Of a stretch of 22,042 nucleotides of DNA, positions 14,411 through 21,264 are shown in pieces (within the stretch, counting starts at the first letter, position 1; every line of letters starts with the position of its first letter). The notes beneath the pieces are model-generated. The model saw only the letters and a program-made list of their open reading frames with translations, searched no databases and was not told the origin of the DNA. The stretch covers positions 1 through 22,042 of the forward strand of contig CAIPLJ010000010.1 of NCBI GenBank assembly GCA_903865885.1, read 5' to 3'. A program made the position numbers and the translations under genes. Source of the DNA: an uncultured Actinomycetes bacterium (GTDB lineage: Bacteria > Actinomycetota > Actinomycetes > Nanopelagicales > Nanopelagicaceae).

Positions 14411-14844
14411 GCGCTAAAGCCCTGCCATCTCTGCCCCACTGAAGTAATCGTTACTTCACGCACTTCAACGGTGCGATCGATAACTATCTCAAGACGTTCA
14501 TCACTCAACCGCGCAGATTCTTCTCCGCCCCATTCAATAACTGTGACTGCACTTTCGCGGGGTGAATCTAAATCCAGATCATCGAGATACAGAGCAGCTT
14601 TGCCACCTTCGAGCAATCGATATGCATCCACGTGGATGAGAGGCAGCGGTGCTTTATGGATACGAGAGATAACAAAGGTGGGAGATGTGACATCAGTGAT
14701 TCCCAGCGCCTCACCAATTCCCTGAACTAGAACAGTCTTTCCTGCACCCAGTGGGCCATTGAGGAGGATGAGATCACCAGCTTTGCACTCGGCGCCAATG
14801 CGCATACCGAGCGCATGCATATCGGCTGCTGTAGCAATCTTCAC
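14407..14844 (-). CDS. tsaE: tRNA t6A37 biosynthesis ATPase TsaE
   Basis: The 145-residue P-loop ATPase has Walker A GPLGAGKT at residues 30-37, followed by VLVQGIGEALGI, SPTFVISR and LIHVDAYRL, and VIEWGGE, all characteristic of TsaE/YjeE. It powers turnover of the TsaB-TsaD complex. The start codon is GTG (14842-14844) with no ribosome site. A TATCCT -10 box lies six bases upstream, so the operon mRNA is probably leaderless. In many actinobacteria tsaE follows alr closely; here the liv-hydrolase cassette and a terminator lie between them. Confidence 0.93.
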   Translation of the reverse strand: MKIATAADMHALGMRIGAECKAGDLILLNGPLGAGKTVLVQGIGEALGITDVTSPTFVISRIHKAPLPLIHVDAYRLLEGGKAALYLDDLDLDSPRESAVTVIEWGGEESARLSDERLEIVIDRTVEVREVTITSVGQRWQGFSA

Positions 14845-14850
14845 TCGTGA

Positions 14851-14856
14851 AGGATA
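14851..14856 (-). promoter_or_regulatory. -10 box for a leaderless tsaE operon transcript
   Basis: On the minus strand TATCCT fits TAnnnT and is followed by six bases and then the GTG start of tsaE. Transcription would begin at the GTG itself. The upstream sequence is pyrimidine-rich (the terminator tail of the preceding gene) and shows no clear -35. The absence of any Shine-Dalgarno supports the assignment. Confidence 0.45.
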
Positions 14857-14859
14857 GTT

Positions 14860-14902
14860 GAAGAAAAAGAAGAAGGGCCCCCGGAAGACCTGAGGCCCTT
14901 CT
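14860..14902 (-). terminator. Intrinsic terminator of the alr-liv-hydrolase operon
   Basis: A perfect 9-bp inverted repeat, AGAAGGGCC (14871-14879) and GGCCCTTCT (14894-14902), has a 14-base loop. On the minus strand it is followed by a U-rich tail (TCTTCTTTTTCTTC). It begins 12 bases after the hydrolase stop codon and ends just before the tsaE promoter, so it insulates the two operons. Confidence 0.87.
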
Positions 14903-14914
14903 CGACTTACTTAA

Positions 14915-16567
14915 TTACTGCTCGTTGTAGTACTTGAGCAATGGAGCGCGGAAGTTCTTATCCACGCTGAGGTTTCCTGACTTGCGGGCTGCAGTTGCAA
15001 TCGCGCCACCTGTAGGGAACTTGCCTGTTGTGCCAGCTCCAACCATTGTCTTCGCAACTGTAAGCAAGTTAGCAGTTGAGAATGTGCAGTGGTTAGTTCC
15101 TGATACCGCAGGACTTGATGCAATTGGTGCTCCAGTTGAGTCGAATGTTGTCCAAGCCTTTGGAGTTGTACTCCAGAAAACAACAAGCTTCTTAGTAGGT
15201 GCCTGGTAGCTCCGTGACTTCTTAGCTGCCGCGATAGCTGCATTGCGTTCTGCAACTAACTGTGTTGCATATGCATCGATGACGCGCTGTGTAGCACCAG
15301 CTGGAGTGATTGGATCAGCGACACCAGTCATCATGACTGTTGGAACGTTGACCTTTGCTGTTGTTGCGGCAAGCTTGCCCATCTTTGCCATCGCATCAGC
15401 GTTGCCCTTTGCACGTGGTGCGCCTGGGTTTGCTGGATTGAGGACTGCGAGCATCGCGTTGATTGCAGTGTTACCTGAAAGCGCTGCGTTATAGATAACT
15501 GCTGAATCTTCAACACGTGCTGAGTAATCAGTCTTTGTGTTGTCATAGACAGCGCCACCCACCTGAAGTTCTACATCCTGCGTTGCAAGGATTGCAAGAA
15601 CTGCAGCTGATGCAGCATTTTCTAGAACAGCAAGCGCTGGGCTAATTGCCAGTGGGAATGACAACTTAAGAGCTCCATCTGGACCTGAGATTGAGTCGAA
15701 GTGATCAGATTGAGTTGGAAGTCCTGCCATCAAACCGATAAGCAAGAGAGCTGAACGTGATGGAACTCCTGCAGCTTCGAGCGCCTTACCTGATGCACTT
15801 GATGTTGCTGGCCATGCGCCAGTTGCCATTGATGACTTGAGGCTTCCAAGAACTGTAAGAACCTTGACGATATCGCCAATTGCTTCAGCATTTCCGGCTG
15901 CACCTGCAGAGTAGTTGCCACCCTTGATTGTTGGATCAAAGAATGTCTTGATACCCCAGAGAACATCGCCAGCAGCTGTGAGCTCTGGAGAAACGTTATC
16001 TGCCATACACATTGGCGCTACTGCATCAACGAGTGTTGGGTACTTCTCAGCAAGAGTCTGAGTGATGATTCCACCGAGTGAAGATCCCCACGCAAGAACA
16101 TGCTTTGTTGTTGGAAACGCAGTCTTAAATGCGCCAACGAGTTCTACGTTTGTTGATACTGCAGAATCGAGGTTCCATCCTTGACGAGCGAAACCTGAAC
16201 CCATGATTGCCATACCGTTTCCGAGGAAATAGCTAGCGATAGCTGGGTTTCCGCCAGGAATAGGTTCTGGAGTATTAGTAACTTTGTAACCAGTTGGCAC
16301 TGAAGGCAACATTCCTGCAGGCAGGTCAATGTTGTAACGGTATCCGTGTGAGTACAGAGCAACAGTTCCGTTGAAGTTCGCTGGAACCATCATTACGTAT
16401 GGTGCGCCGTCAGAAGTAGTTCCCTGACATGTTTGTACAGGAACCTTCTTATCGCAGATTGGTCCAACAGCTGCTGCATGAGCAGGTGTTGCAACAACGA
16501 CAGTTGCAACGAGTGCAGCTGATGAAAGTACCGCTAAAAAGCGTGACTTAGTTGATGAGATTCTCAT
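14915..16567 (-). CDS. Secreted alpha/beta-hydrolase, substrate unknown
   Basis: From the ATG at 16565-16567 the protein has 550 residues. A Sec signal peptide (MRISSTKSRFLAVLSSAALV, cleavage after TPAHA near residue 31) has no lipobox. The catalytic machinery is visible: an oxyanion-type YSHGY at about 72-76, the nucleophile elbow GSSLG with Ser163, the acid Asp418 in GVADPITPA and His493 in GTNHCTF. Between elbow and acid lies a long, partly Ala-rich, mainly helical insert (about residues 195-400) that could be a lid. Four cysteines (38, 47, 187, 494) may form disulfides. The fold supports an extracellular esterase or peptidase, but I do not recognise a specific family. The start overlaps the stop of the binding-protein gene by one base (TAATG). 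It is the last gene of the liv operon. Confidence 0.8.
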   Translation of the reverse strand: MRISSTKSRFLAVLSSAALVATVVVATPAHAAAVGPICDKKVPVQTCQGTTSDGAPYVMMVPANFNGTVALYSHGYRYNIDLPAGMLPSVPTGYKVTNTPEPIPGGNPAIASYFLGNGMAIMGSGFARQGWNLDSAVSTNVELVGAFKTAFPTTKHVLAWGSSLGGIITQTLAEKYPTLVDAVAPMCMADNVSPELTAAGDVLWGIKTFFDPTIKGGNYSAGAAGNAEAIGDIVKVLTVLGSLKSSMATGAWPATSSASGKALEAAGVPSRSALLLIGLMAGLPTQSDHFDSISGPDGALKLSFPLAISPALAVLENAASAAVLAILATQDVELQVGGAVYDNTKTDYSARVEDSAVIYNAALSGNTAINAMLAVLNPANPGAPRAKGNADAMAKMGKLAATTAKVNVPTVMMTGVADPITPAGATQRVIDAYATQLVAERNAAIAAAKKSRSYQAPTKKLVVFWSTTPKAWTTFDSTGAPIASSPAVSGTNHCTFSTANLLTVAKTMVGAGTTGKFPTGGAIATAARKSGNLSVDKNFRAPLLKYYNEQ

Positions 16568-17856
16568 TATTGTGGAAGTCCCTTCGCTGGCATTGCTGGA
16601 CGCGTCCATGTTGATTTAACAACTGCGCCAGAACCTGAATCGGTTGTGTAGAGAACATACTTGCCATCAACTGGCTTGAGATCTCCTGTTGGTGAGTACT
16701 TTCCGAACCAGTAACCGTTGTAACCGACGTGGCTGGTCTTTGAGTAGTTCAGTGGCAATAGTGCAGCTGATGCAAATGAAGCACCCTTTGCGTCGATCGC
16801 TGCGAGTAATGAAGCGCGAGTTGGATTAGTTCCAGCCGCCTTCAGTGCCTGTGCCGCAACAAATGCAGTGTTCATACCGATAAGAACGTTGTTATCGAAT
16901 GCTGAACCAGGAACTGCCTTTGCATAGATATCTGAGAATAGTTTGACGTATTCATCGGTCATATCTGTTGTCGCTGGAGCAAATGAAGCACCTACTGCGT
17001 TATAGAGAACGCCAGCTGGTACTCCGGCTGCCTTAATGGTTGTTGCATCTCCACCAACAGATCCGAGGATCCACTGTGGCGCGTACTTAAGCGCTGCTGC
17101 TGTGCCGAGGCCAGCTGCTGTCGCACTTGATACGCCGAAGAGGATTACAACATCACATTTTGCTGCTGAGAGTTTTGTTACCCAACCAGCTGCAGTTGCT
17201 GCACTCTGTGAACCAGATGCGTAAGGAATCTTGGCAGCGAATGTGACTCCTGCTTGCGTGAAGCCTTTGAGAGCATCTGTTCCGAAGTCGTCATCTTGAT
17301 AGACAAGCCCGATGGTCTTGCCTGCAAAGTTATCCTTAATGTATTGAGCCATGATCTTTGCTTCCATAACATAGGAAGGCAGGATTGCATAGGTTGTTGG
17401 GTACTTCTTTGTATCAGCAAATCCGCTGAATCCTGTGTTGACGAACAACACTGGAACGCCGCGACGAGCTGGGTTTACAGAAGCAGCAACAGCTTTGTTA
17501 TTGGCAGTTCCAAGTGGTGCAATAAGCGCCATAACCTTGTCCTGCAAAAGTAATTTATTTGTCTTTGCAACAGCTTGTGTTGGGACATATTGATCATCTT
17601 CAACCTTGAGATTGATGCTGCGGCCGTTGACTCCACCGTTTGCATTGAGATAGTCAAAGTACGCCTTCATCGCGCCAGGGATCTTGTTATATCCGGGCGA
17701 TGCTGTACCTGTCATTGGGAGCGTCATACCGAGTGTGATCGTTGAATTTGTCACACCTACTTCTGCTGCTTGCGCAGGAACTGTTGCCGCCGTAAGAGCT
17801 GCGACTGCAAGCACCGCGGTAGCTGATATCAGCGCGCGACGTTTCATTCGAGTCAT
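16567..17856 (-). CDS. livK: Liv-type ABC transporter substrate-binding protein
   Basis: The 429-residue periplasmic-binding-protein type I (Peripla_BP_6) has a Sec signal peptide MTRMKRRALISATAVLAVAA with likely cleavage after VPAQA (residue 30). The family start VTNSTITLGMTLPMTGTAS, the GAMKAYFDYLNANGGVNGR segment, LKVEDDQYVPTQAV and VYQDDDFGTDALKGF follow. It should capture branched-chain amino acids, other amino acids, amides or urea-like solutes; the true ligand cannot be read from sequence. No cysteine follows the signal peptide, so it is not a lipoprotein, which is unusual for a monoderm importer. The first ATG has a GGAAGGAAA ribosome site; ATG at 17845-17847 is an alternative. It follows livM after a 45-bp gap with a hairpin and overlaps the hydrolase start. 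Confidence 0.9.
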   Translation of the reverse strand: MTRMKRRALISATAVLAVAALTAATVPAQAAEVGVTNSTITLGMTLPMTGTASPGYNKIPGAMKAYFDYLNANGGVNGRSINLKVEDDQYVPTQAVAKTNKLLLQDKVMALIAPLGTANNKAVAASVNPARRGVPVLFVNTGFSGFADTKKYPTTYAILPSYVMEAKIMAQYIKDNFAGKTIGLVYQDDDFGTDALKGFTQAGVTFAAKIPYASGSQSAATAAGWVTKLSAAKCDVVILFGVSSATAAGLGTAAALKYAPQWILGSVGGDATTIKAAGVPAGVLYNAVGASFAPATTDMTDEYVKLFSDIYAKAVPGSAFDNNVLIGMNTAFVAAQALKAAGTNPTRASLLAAIDAKGASFASAALLPLNYSKTSHVGYNGYWFGKYSPTGDLKPVDGKYVLYTTDSGSGAVVKSTWTRPAMPAKGLPQ

Positions 17857-17878
17857 GTCTTTCCTTCCATCGAGGGTT

Positions 17879-17898
17879 CTTACGTAGTTGTACGCAAG
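17879..17898 (-). other. Intercistronic hairpin between livM and livK
   Basis: CTTGCGTA and TACGTAAG flank a CAAC loop and pair over 8 bp when read on the minus strand, with one G-U wobble (A-C on the other strand). The hairpin starts a few bases after the livM stop and ends 22 bases before the livK start. It has no U-run, so it is unlikely to terminate. It may act as an mRNA processing or stability element that favours the binding-protein part of the transcript, as known for other importer operons. Confidence 0.4.
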
Positions 17899-17901
17899 AG
17901 A

Positions 17902-18888
17902 TTACTTATTCACCCGATGTTCCCGACGGGTACGTAATTGTTCGACAGGTCCGTTCGGGACAAACAACACTGTCAAAATCAATAACGTACTTACCAGTAG
18001 TCCGGGCAAGTTATTAGTTACTGCCTCTGAAGAACTGAAGCGGCTTGCAACCGCCCCTGCAATCTCAGGGATAGCAACCAATGTCACTGCCCCAATCATT
18101 ACCCCTCCGAGGGTAGTTACGCCAGATAGAACCGCGCCTGTCAGCAAGGAAAATGAGAGAGAAAGAGGAAAGGCACTCGGGGAAACCGTTCCGATTGTCA
18201 TCGCCAAGAGAGCCCCTGAAAGACCTGCAAGCCCTGCGCTAAGGGTGAATGCGAGGGTCTTATTGCGGGTGAGATTGATACCTGCAAGTTCTGCTGCAAC
18301 ATCGTTTCCGCGTACAGCTTTCCAACTACGACCATAACGAGATCTCATAACATTTTGTAACCAAAAGATTGCAATCAAAGTCGCAAGCGATGCAATCCAG
18401 AAGAACCATTTATATTGGGTGAAATCTTTCCCCAAACTCAGTGGAGGAAATCCCACATCGAAAAGTAACCCTTGTTCGCCACCCAAGAAAGCAAATTGAT
18501 TCGCAATTGATGGAAGTCCAACAGCAAGTGCAAGTGTTGTTCCAGCCAAGTACGGACCACTCAAACGCGCTGCAGCTAATCCGAGAAGCCCGCCTGCCAT
18601 TGCGGCGACAATAATTGCAGCAGAGAAACAGAGCCAGATAGGTGCGTTGTAATGAATGCGCATTAGCGCTGCTGCATAACCGCCGACACCTAAGAGTGCG
18701 CCTTGTCCTAGAGAAACTTGACCAGAATAACCAGTCAGCAAGATGATCGATGAGATACCAAGGACGAATACAGCAACTGATGCTCCTTGATATACACGAA
18801 GTTCATCAACAGCGCCGCTGAGGAAATAGATTGCTACTCCAAGAAGTAGAAATATTCCGAGACGTTTCTTGTTGGAAAGTTTATGCAC
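17902..18888 (-). CDS. livM: Liv-type ABC transporter permease LivM
   Basis: The 328-residue polytopic membrane protein has about eight to nine hydrophobic segments. The family landmarks LTGYSGQVSLGQGALLGVGGY and the cytoplasmic coupling loop SRYGRSWKAVRGNDVAAELAGIN are present; the latter contacts the ATPases. The N-terminus is short, unlike Gram-negative LivM with its extra leader. It pairs with LivH to form the channel. The start is GTG (18886-18888), which lies inside the end of livH (8-bp overlap), so it is translationally coupled. The charged tail RTRREHRVNK faces the cytoplasm by the positive-inside rule. Confidence 0.93.
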   Translation of the reverse strand: MHKLSNKKRLGIFLLLGVAIYFLSGAVDELRVYQGASVAVFVLGISSIILLTGYSGQVSLGQGALLGVGGYAAALMRIHYNAPIWLCFSAAIIVAAMAGGLLGLAAARLSGPYLAGTTLALAVGLPSIANQFAFLGGEQGLLFDVGFPPLSLGKDFTQYKWFFWIASLATLIAIFWLQNVMRSRYGRSWKAVRGNDVAAELAGINLTRNKTLAFTLSAGLAGLSGALLAMTIGTVSPSAFPLSLSFSLLTGAVLSGVTTLGGVMIGAVTLVAIPEIAGAVASRFSSSEAVTNNLPGLLVSTLLILTVLFVPNGPVEQLRTRREHRVNK

Positions 18889-19789
18889 GACGCCCTACTT
18901 TCACGCCAATGATTCCTTGTGGTCGGATAAAGAGCACGATCAGTAGAACTACAAATGGCGCAATGAAGAAGAGTGAGCCGCTGATATACATCAGTACAAA
19001 AGATGTCACTAAACCAAGAACAAGGCCGCCGATTACTGCACCTACCAAACTCTCTAGCCCACCAATCACTGCTGCAATAAATCCTGAGATGAGAAGGAGT
19101 GAGAACTCCATAGATTCCGGTGAGAAAGAGCCATTTCCATTAGAAGTCAGAAGCAGACCAGCTACCGCACCGGCAGCGCCAGAGAGAGCCCAGCCAAGAG
19201 TGCGGACTAGATCTACTTTCACTCCAGCTAACCGCGCAATCTCTGGAGCAAAGGCTGATGCGCGTAACGCAAGTCCAATATTGGTTTTCTGGAAAATCAA
19301 TGAAAATACTAAAACGAGTGATGCGACAGAGATAACAATGGCCAACTTCATGGGAGAAAAGACGAGCGTATGCGTTCCGATTGAGAATCCAGTATTTGAA
19401 AGTGGCGGTTTTACAACAACATACTGGCCGCCCCAAATCATTGCGATACCAGCTTTAATAATTCCAAGCAGTCCGAGAGTTGCAATAATCGGTGCGACGC
19501 TTGCAATAGGTCCCGAACTTGTGTGCTTCAAAAGTAATCGCATAAATGCAATCTCTATCAAGGCACTCAGCGCTGCTCCTGCAAACATGGCAATGATGAG
19601 CGCCACCCAATAATTACTGATGCTTTGTACTACCTGATAACCAATATATGCAGATGCAAGTGCGAGTCCTGCTTGAGCAAAGTTAATAACGCGCGTTGAT
19701 CGCCACACAAGCACAATTGCCATCGCCATCAGCGCATAAATTGCACCTGAAGTGAACCCGATGAGGATTGTGTTAATAAATTGAATCAT
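18881..19789 (-). CDS. livH: Liv-type ABC transporter permease LivH
   Basis: The 302-residue membrane protein begins MIQFINTILIGFTSGAIYAL and has the family segment RSTRVINFAQAGLALASAYI. The coupling loop reads NIGLALRASAFAPEIARLAGV, followed by a glycine-rich last third (GFIAAVIGGLESLVGAVIGG) and the RPQGIIG end. These are diagnostic of LivH. It forms the translocation pore with LivM. The start shares one base with the livF stop (TAATG). Confidence 0.94.
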   Translation of the reverse strand: MIQFINTILIGFTSGAIYALMAMAIVLVWRSTRVINFAQAGLALASAYIGYQVVQSISNYWVALIIAMFAGAALSALIEIAFMRLLLKHTSSGPIASVAPIIATLGLLGIIKAGIAMIWGGQYVVVKPPLSNTGFSIGTHTLVFSPMKLAIVISVASLVLVFSLIFQKTNIGLALRASAFAPEIARLAGVKVDLVRTLGWALSGAAGAVAGLLLTSNGNGSFSPESMEFSLLLISGFIAAVIGGLESLVGAVIGGLVLGLVTSFVLMYISGSLFFIAPFVVLLIVLFIRPQGIIGVKVGRRA

Positions 19790-20499
19790 TAGTACCCCAA
19801 GTAAGCAGCGCGCACTGCTGGGTCGGCGATGAGGTCTGCTGCGCTTCCGGTCGCTGCGACACGACCGAGGTTGAGAACAACTGCTGTATCTGCAATCTTG
19901 AGAGCGCCCATTGCGTTCTGCTCTACAAGTACGACAGTAAGGCCCATGGAATCTACAATTCCGCGGATAGTCTGAAATATCTGTTCAATCACAAGTGGTG
20001 CAAGTCCTAGTGATGGTTCATCAAGTAAAAGTAGCTCTGGCTTTGACATCAACGCTCTGCCGATTGCGAGCATCTGACGTTCGCCACCTGAAAGTGTGTC
20101 TGCACGCTGTAAAAGTCTCTCGCCAAGTCGAGGGAAGAGTTCAATCGCTTGGCTTTTAGATTCTGTTGCTTCTCGTTTATTGCGACGCCACAGCGCACCG
20201 AGATCTAGGTTCTCTTCAACGGTAAGTTCGGCAACAACTGATTTACCTTCAGAGACATGTGACACGCCTTTGCGCACATGAGCCTCAGGTTTACCGTGCA
20301 AGAGATTGTGGTTTCTCCACTCGGCAGTACCTGCAGTGGTGCTATTTAGACCCGAAAGTGCGCGAAGCAACGTTGATTTACCTGCGCCATTTGCGCCAAT
20401 AACTGCAGCGAGTTTGCCCTTATCTACGGTGAAGGAAACGTCATTGATTGCACGGATTGCGCCGTGATCAACGGTAAGACCATGAACGATCAGGCTCAT
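19789..20499 (-). CDS. livF: Liv-type ABC transporter ATP-binding protein LivF
   Basis: The 236-residue ABC ATPase has Walker A GANGAGKST at 35-43, the SEGKSVVAELTVEENLDLG region typical of LivF, signature LSGGE at 136-140, Walker B LLLLDEP with Asp160-Glu161, and VEQNA in place of the switch His, as is usual in LivF. It energises the LivHM channel as one half of a LivG-LivF heterodimer. The C-terminus AAYLGY matches the family. The ATG follows the livG stop directly (TAGATG, no gap). Confidence 0.95.
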   Translation of the reverse strand: MSLIVHGLTVDHGAIRAINDVSFTVDKGKLAAVIGANGAGKSTLLRALSGLNSTTAGTAEWRNHNLLHGKPEAHVRKGVSHVSEGKSVVAELTVEENLDLGALWRRNKREATESKSQAIELFPRLGERLLQRADTLSGGERQMLAIGRALMSKPELLLLDEPSLGLAPLVIEQIFQTIRGIVDSMGLTVVLVEQNAMGALKIADTAVVLNLGRVAATGSAADLIADPAVRAAYLGY

Positions 20500-21264
20500 C
20501 TAGACCTGCGTTCCAAGATAGGCGGCAATGACTGCAGGATCCTTACGGACAACGTCAGCTGTGCCACTTGAGATTACTTCGCCGAAGTTCAAAACATAGA
20601 GTCGATCGCATACTGACATCACAACATCCATATGGTGTTCCACGATAAGCACCGACATCTTCGCGGTCAGATTTCGGATAAGTCCATTCATCCATTCAAT
20701 ATCTTGAGGGCCAAGTCCACCTGCTGGTTCATCGAGCATTAATACATCTGGTTCACTCACCAATGCACGAGCGATAGCGACTCGTTTTGTATCTGGATAA
20801 GAAAGAGTATTGGCACGGCGATTAGCTAGGGCTCCTGCATAGACTCGCTCGAGCGCGCTCATGGAACGTTCTGCAAGTTCTTTCTCATCACGAGTATTAC
20901 GACCAAGACTTGCAGAGATAAGCCCGGTCTGAGCAAAACGTTGTGCACCAATCATCACATTTTCCAAGACTGTGAGATCTGGAAATAGGCCAACGCCTTG
21001 CAAAGTACGTGCAATGCCAAGGCCTGCTAATTCATCTGTACGCGGCCATGCTTGCTCTTTCCCACCAAATGAAAAAGTTCCAGAATCTGGTGTTACCAAT
21101 CCGCAGATTGCATTAAAGAGAGTTGTCTTCCCAGCGCCATTGGGTCCAATAACTCCAACTACTTCATTGCGATTAAGTTGCAGGTGGACATCATGCAGAG
21201 CACGAAGTCCGCCGAAGGAGACAGATACTCCGCGAGCTTCGAGAAGAAAGGTGTTAGTAGACAT
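20500..21264 (-). CDS. livG: Liv-type ABC transporter ATP-binding protein LivG, degenerate signature motif
   Basis: From the ATG at 21262-21264 the protein has 254 residues: Walker A GPNGAGKT at 40-47, Q-loop Gln89 in ARTLQGVGLF, Walker B VLMLDEP at 174-180, switch His210 in VEHHMD, and ending AAYLGTQV. The ABC signature, normally LSYGQ or LSGGQ, reads LSYPD (154-158), losing the conserved glycine and the Gln/Glu position. The partner LivF has a normal LSGGE. The start at 21264 overlaps the alr end by 11 bp. A GTG eight codons upstream (21286-21288) is in frame but less like the family. No ribosome site is seen, which suggests coupling to alr. Confidence 0.92.
   Translation of the reverse strand: MSTNTFLLEARGVSVSFGGLRALHDVHLQLNRNEVVGVIGPNGAGKTTLFNAICGLVTPDSGTFSFGGKEQAWPRTDELAGLGIARTLQGVGLFPDLTVLENVMIGAQRFAQTGLISASLGRNTRDEKELAERSMSALERVYAGALANRRANTLSYPDTKRVAIARALVSEPDVLMLDEPAGGLGPQDIEWMNGLIRNLTAKMSVLIVEHHMDVVMSVCDRLYVLNFGEVISSGTADVVRKDPAVIAAYLGTQV

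Noticed and set aside
18831..19613. A 260-codon plus-strand open frame opposite livH/livM
   Set aside because: It lies entirely antisense to two clear permease genes, has a low-complexity Thr/Pro/Arg composition and no recognisable domain. It is a codon-usage shadow.
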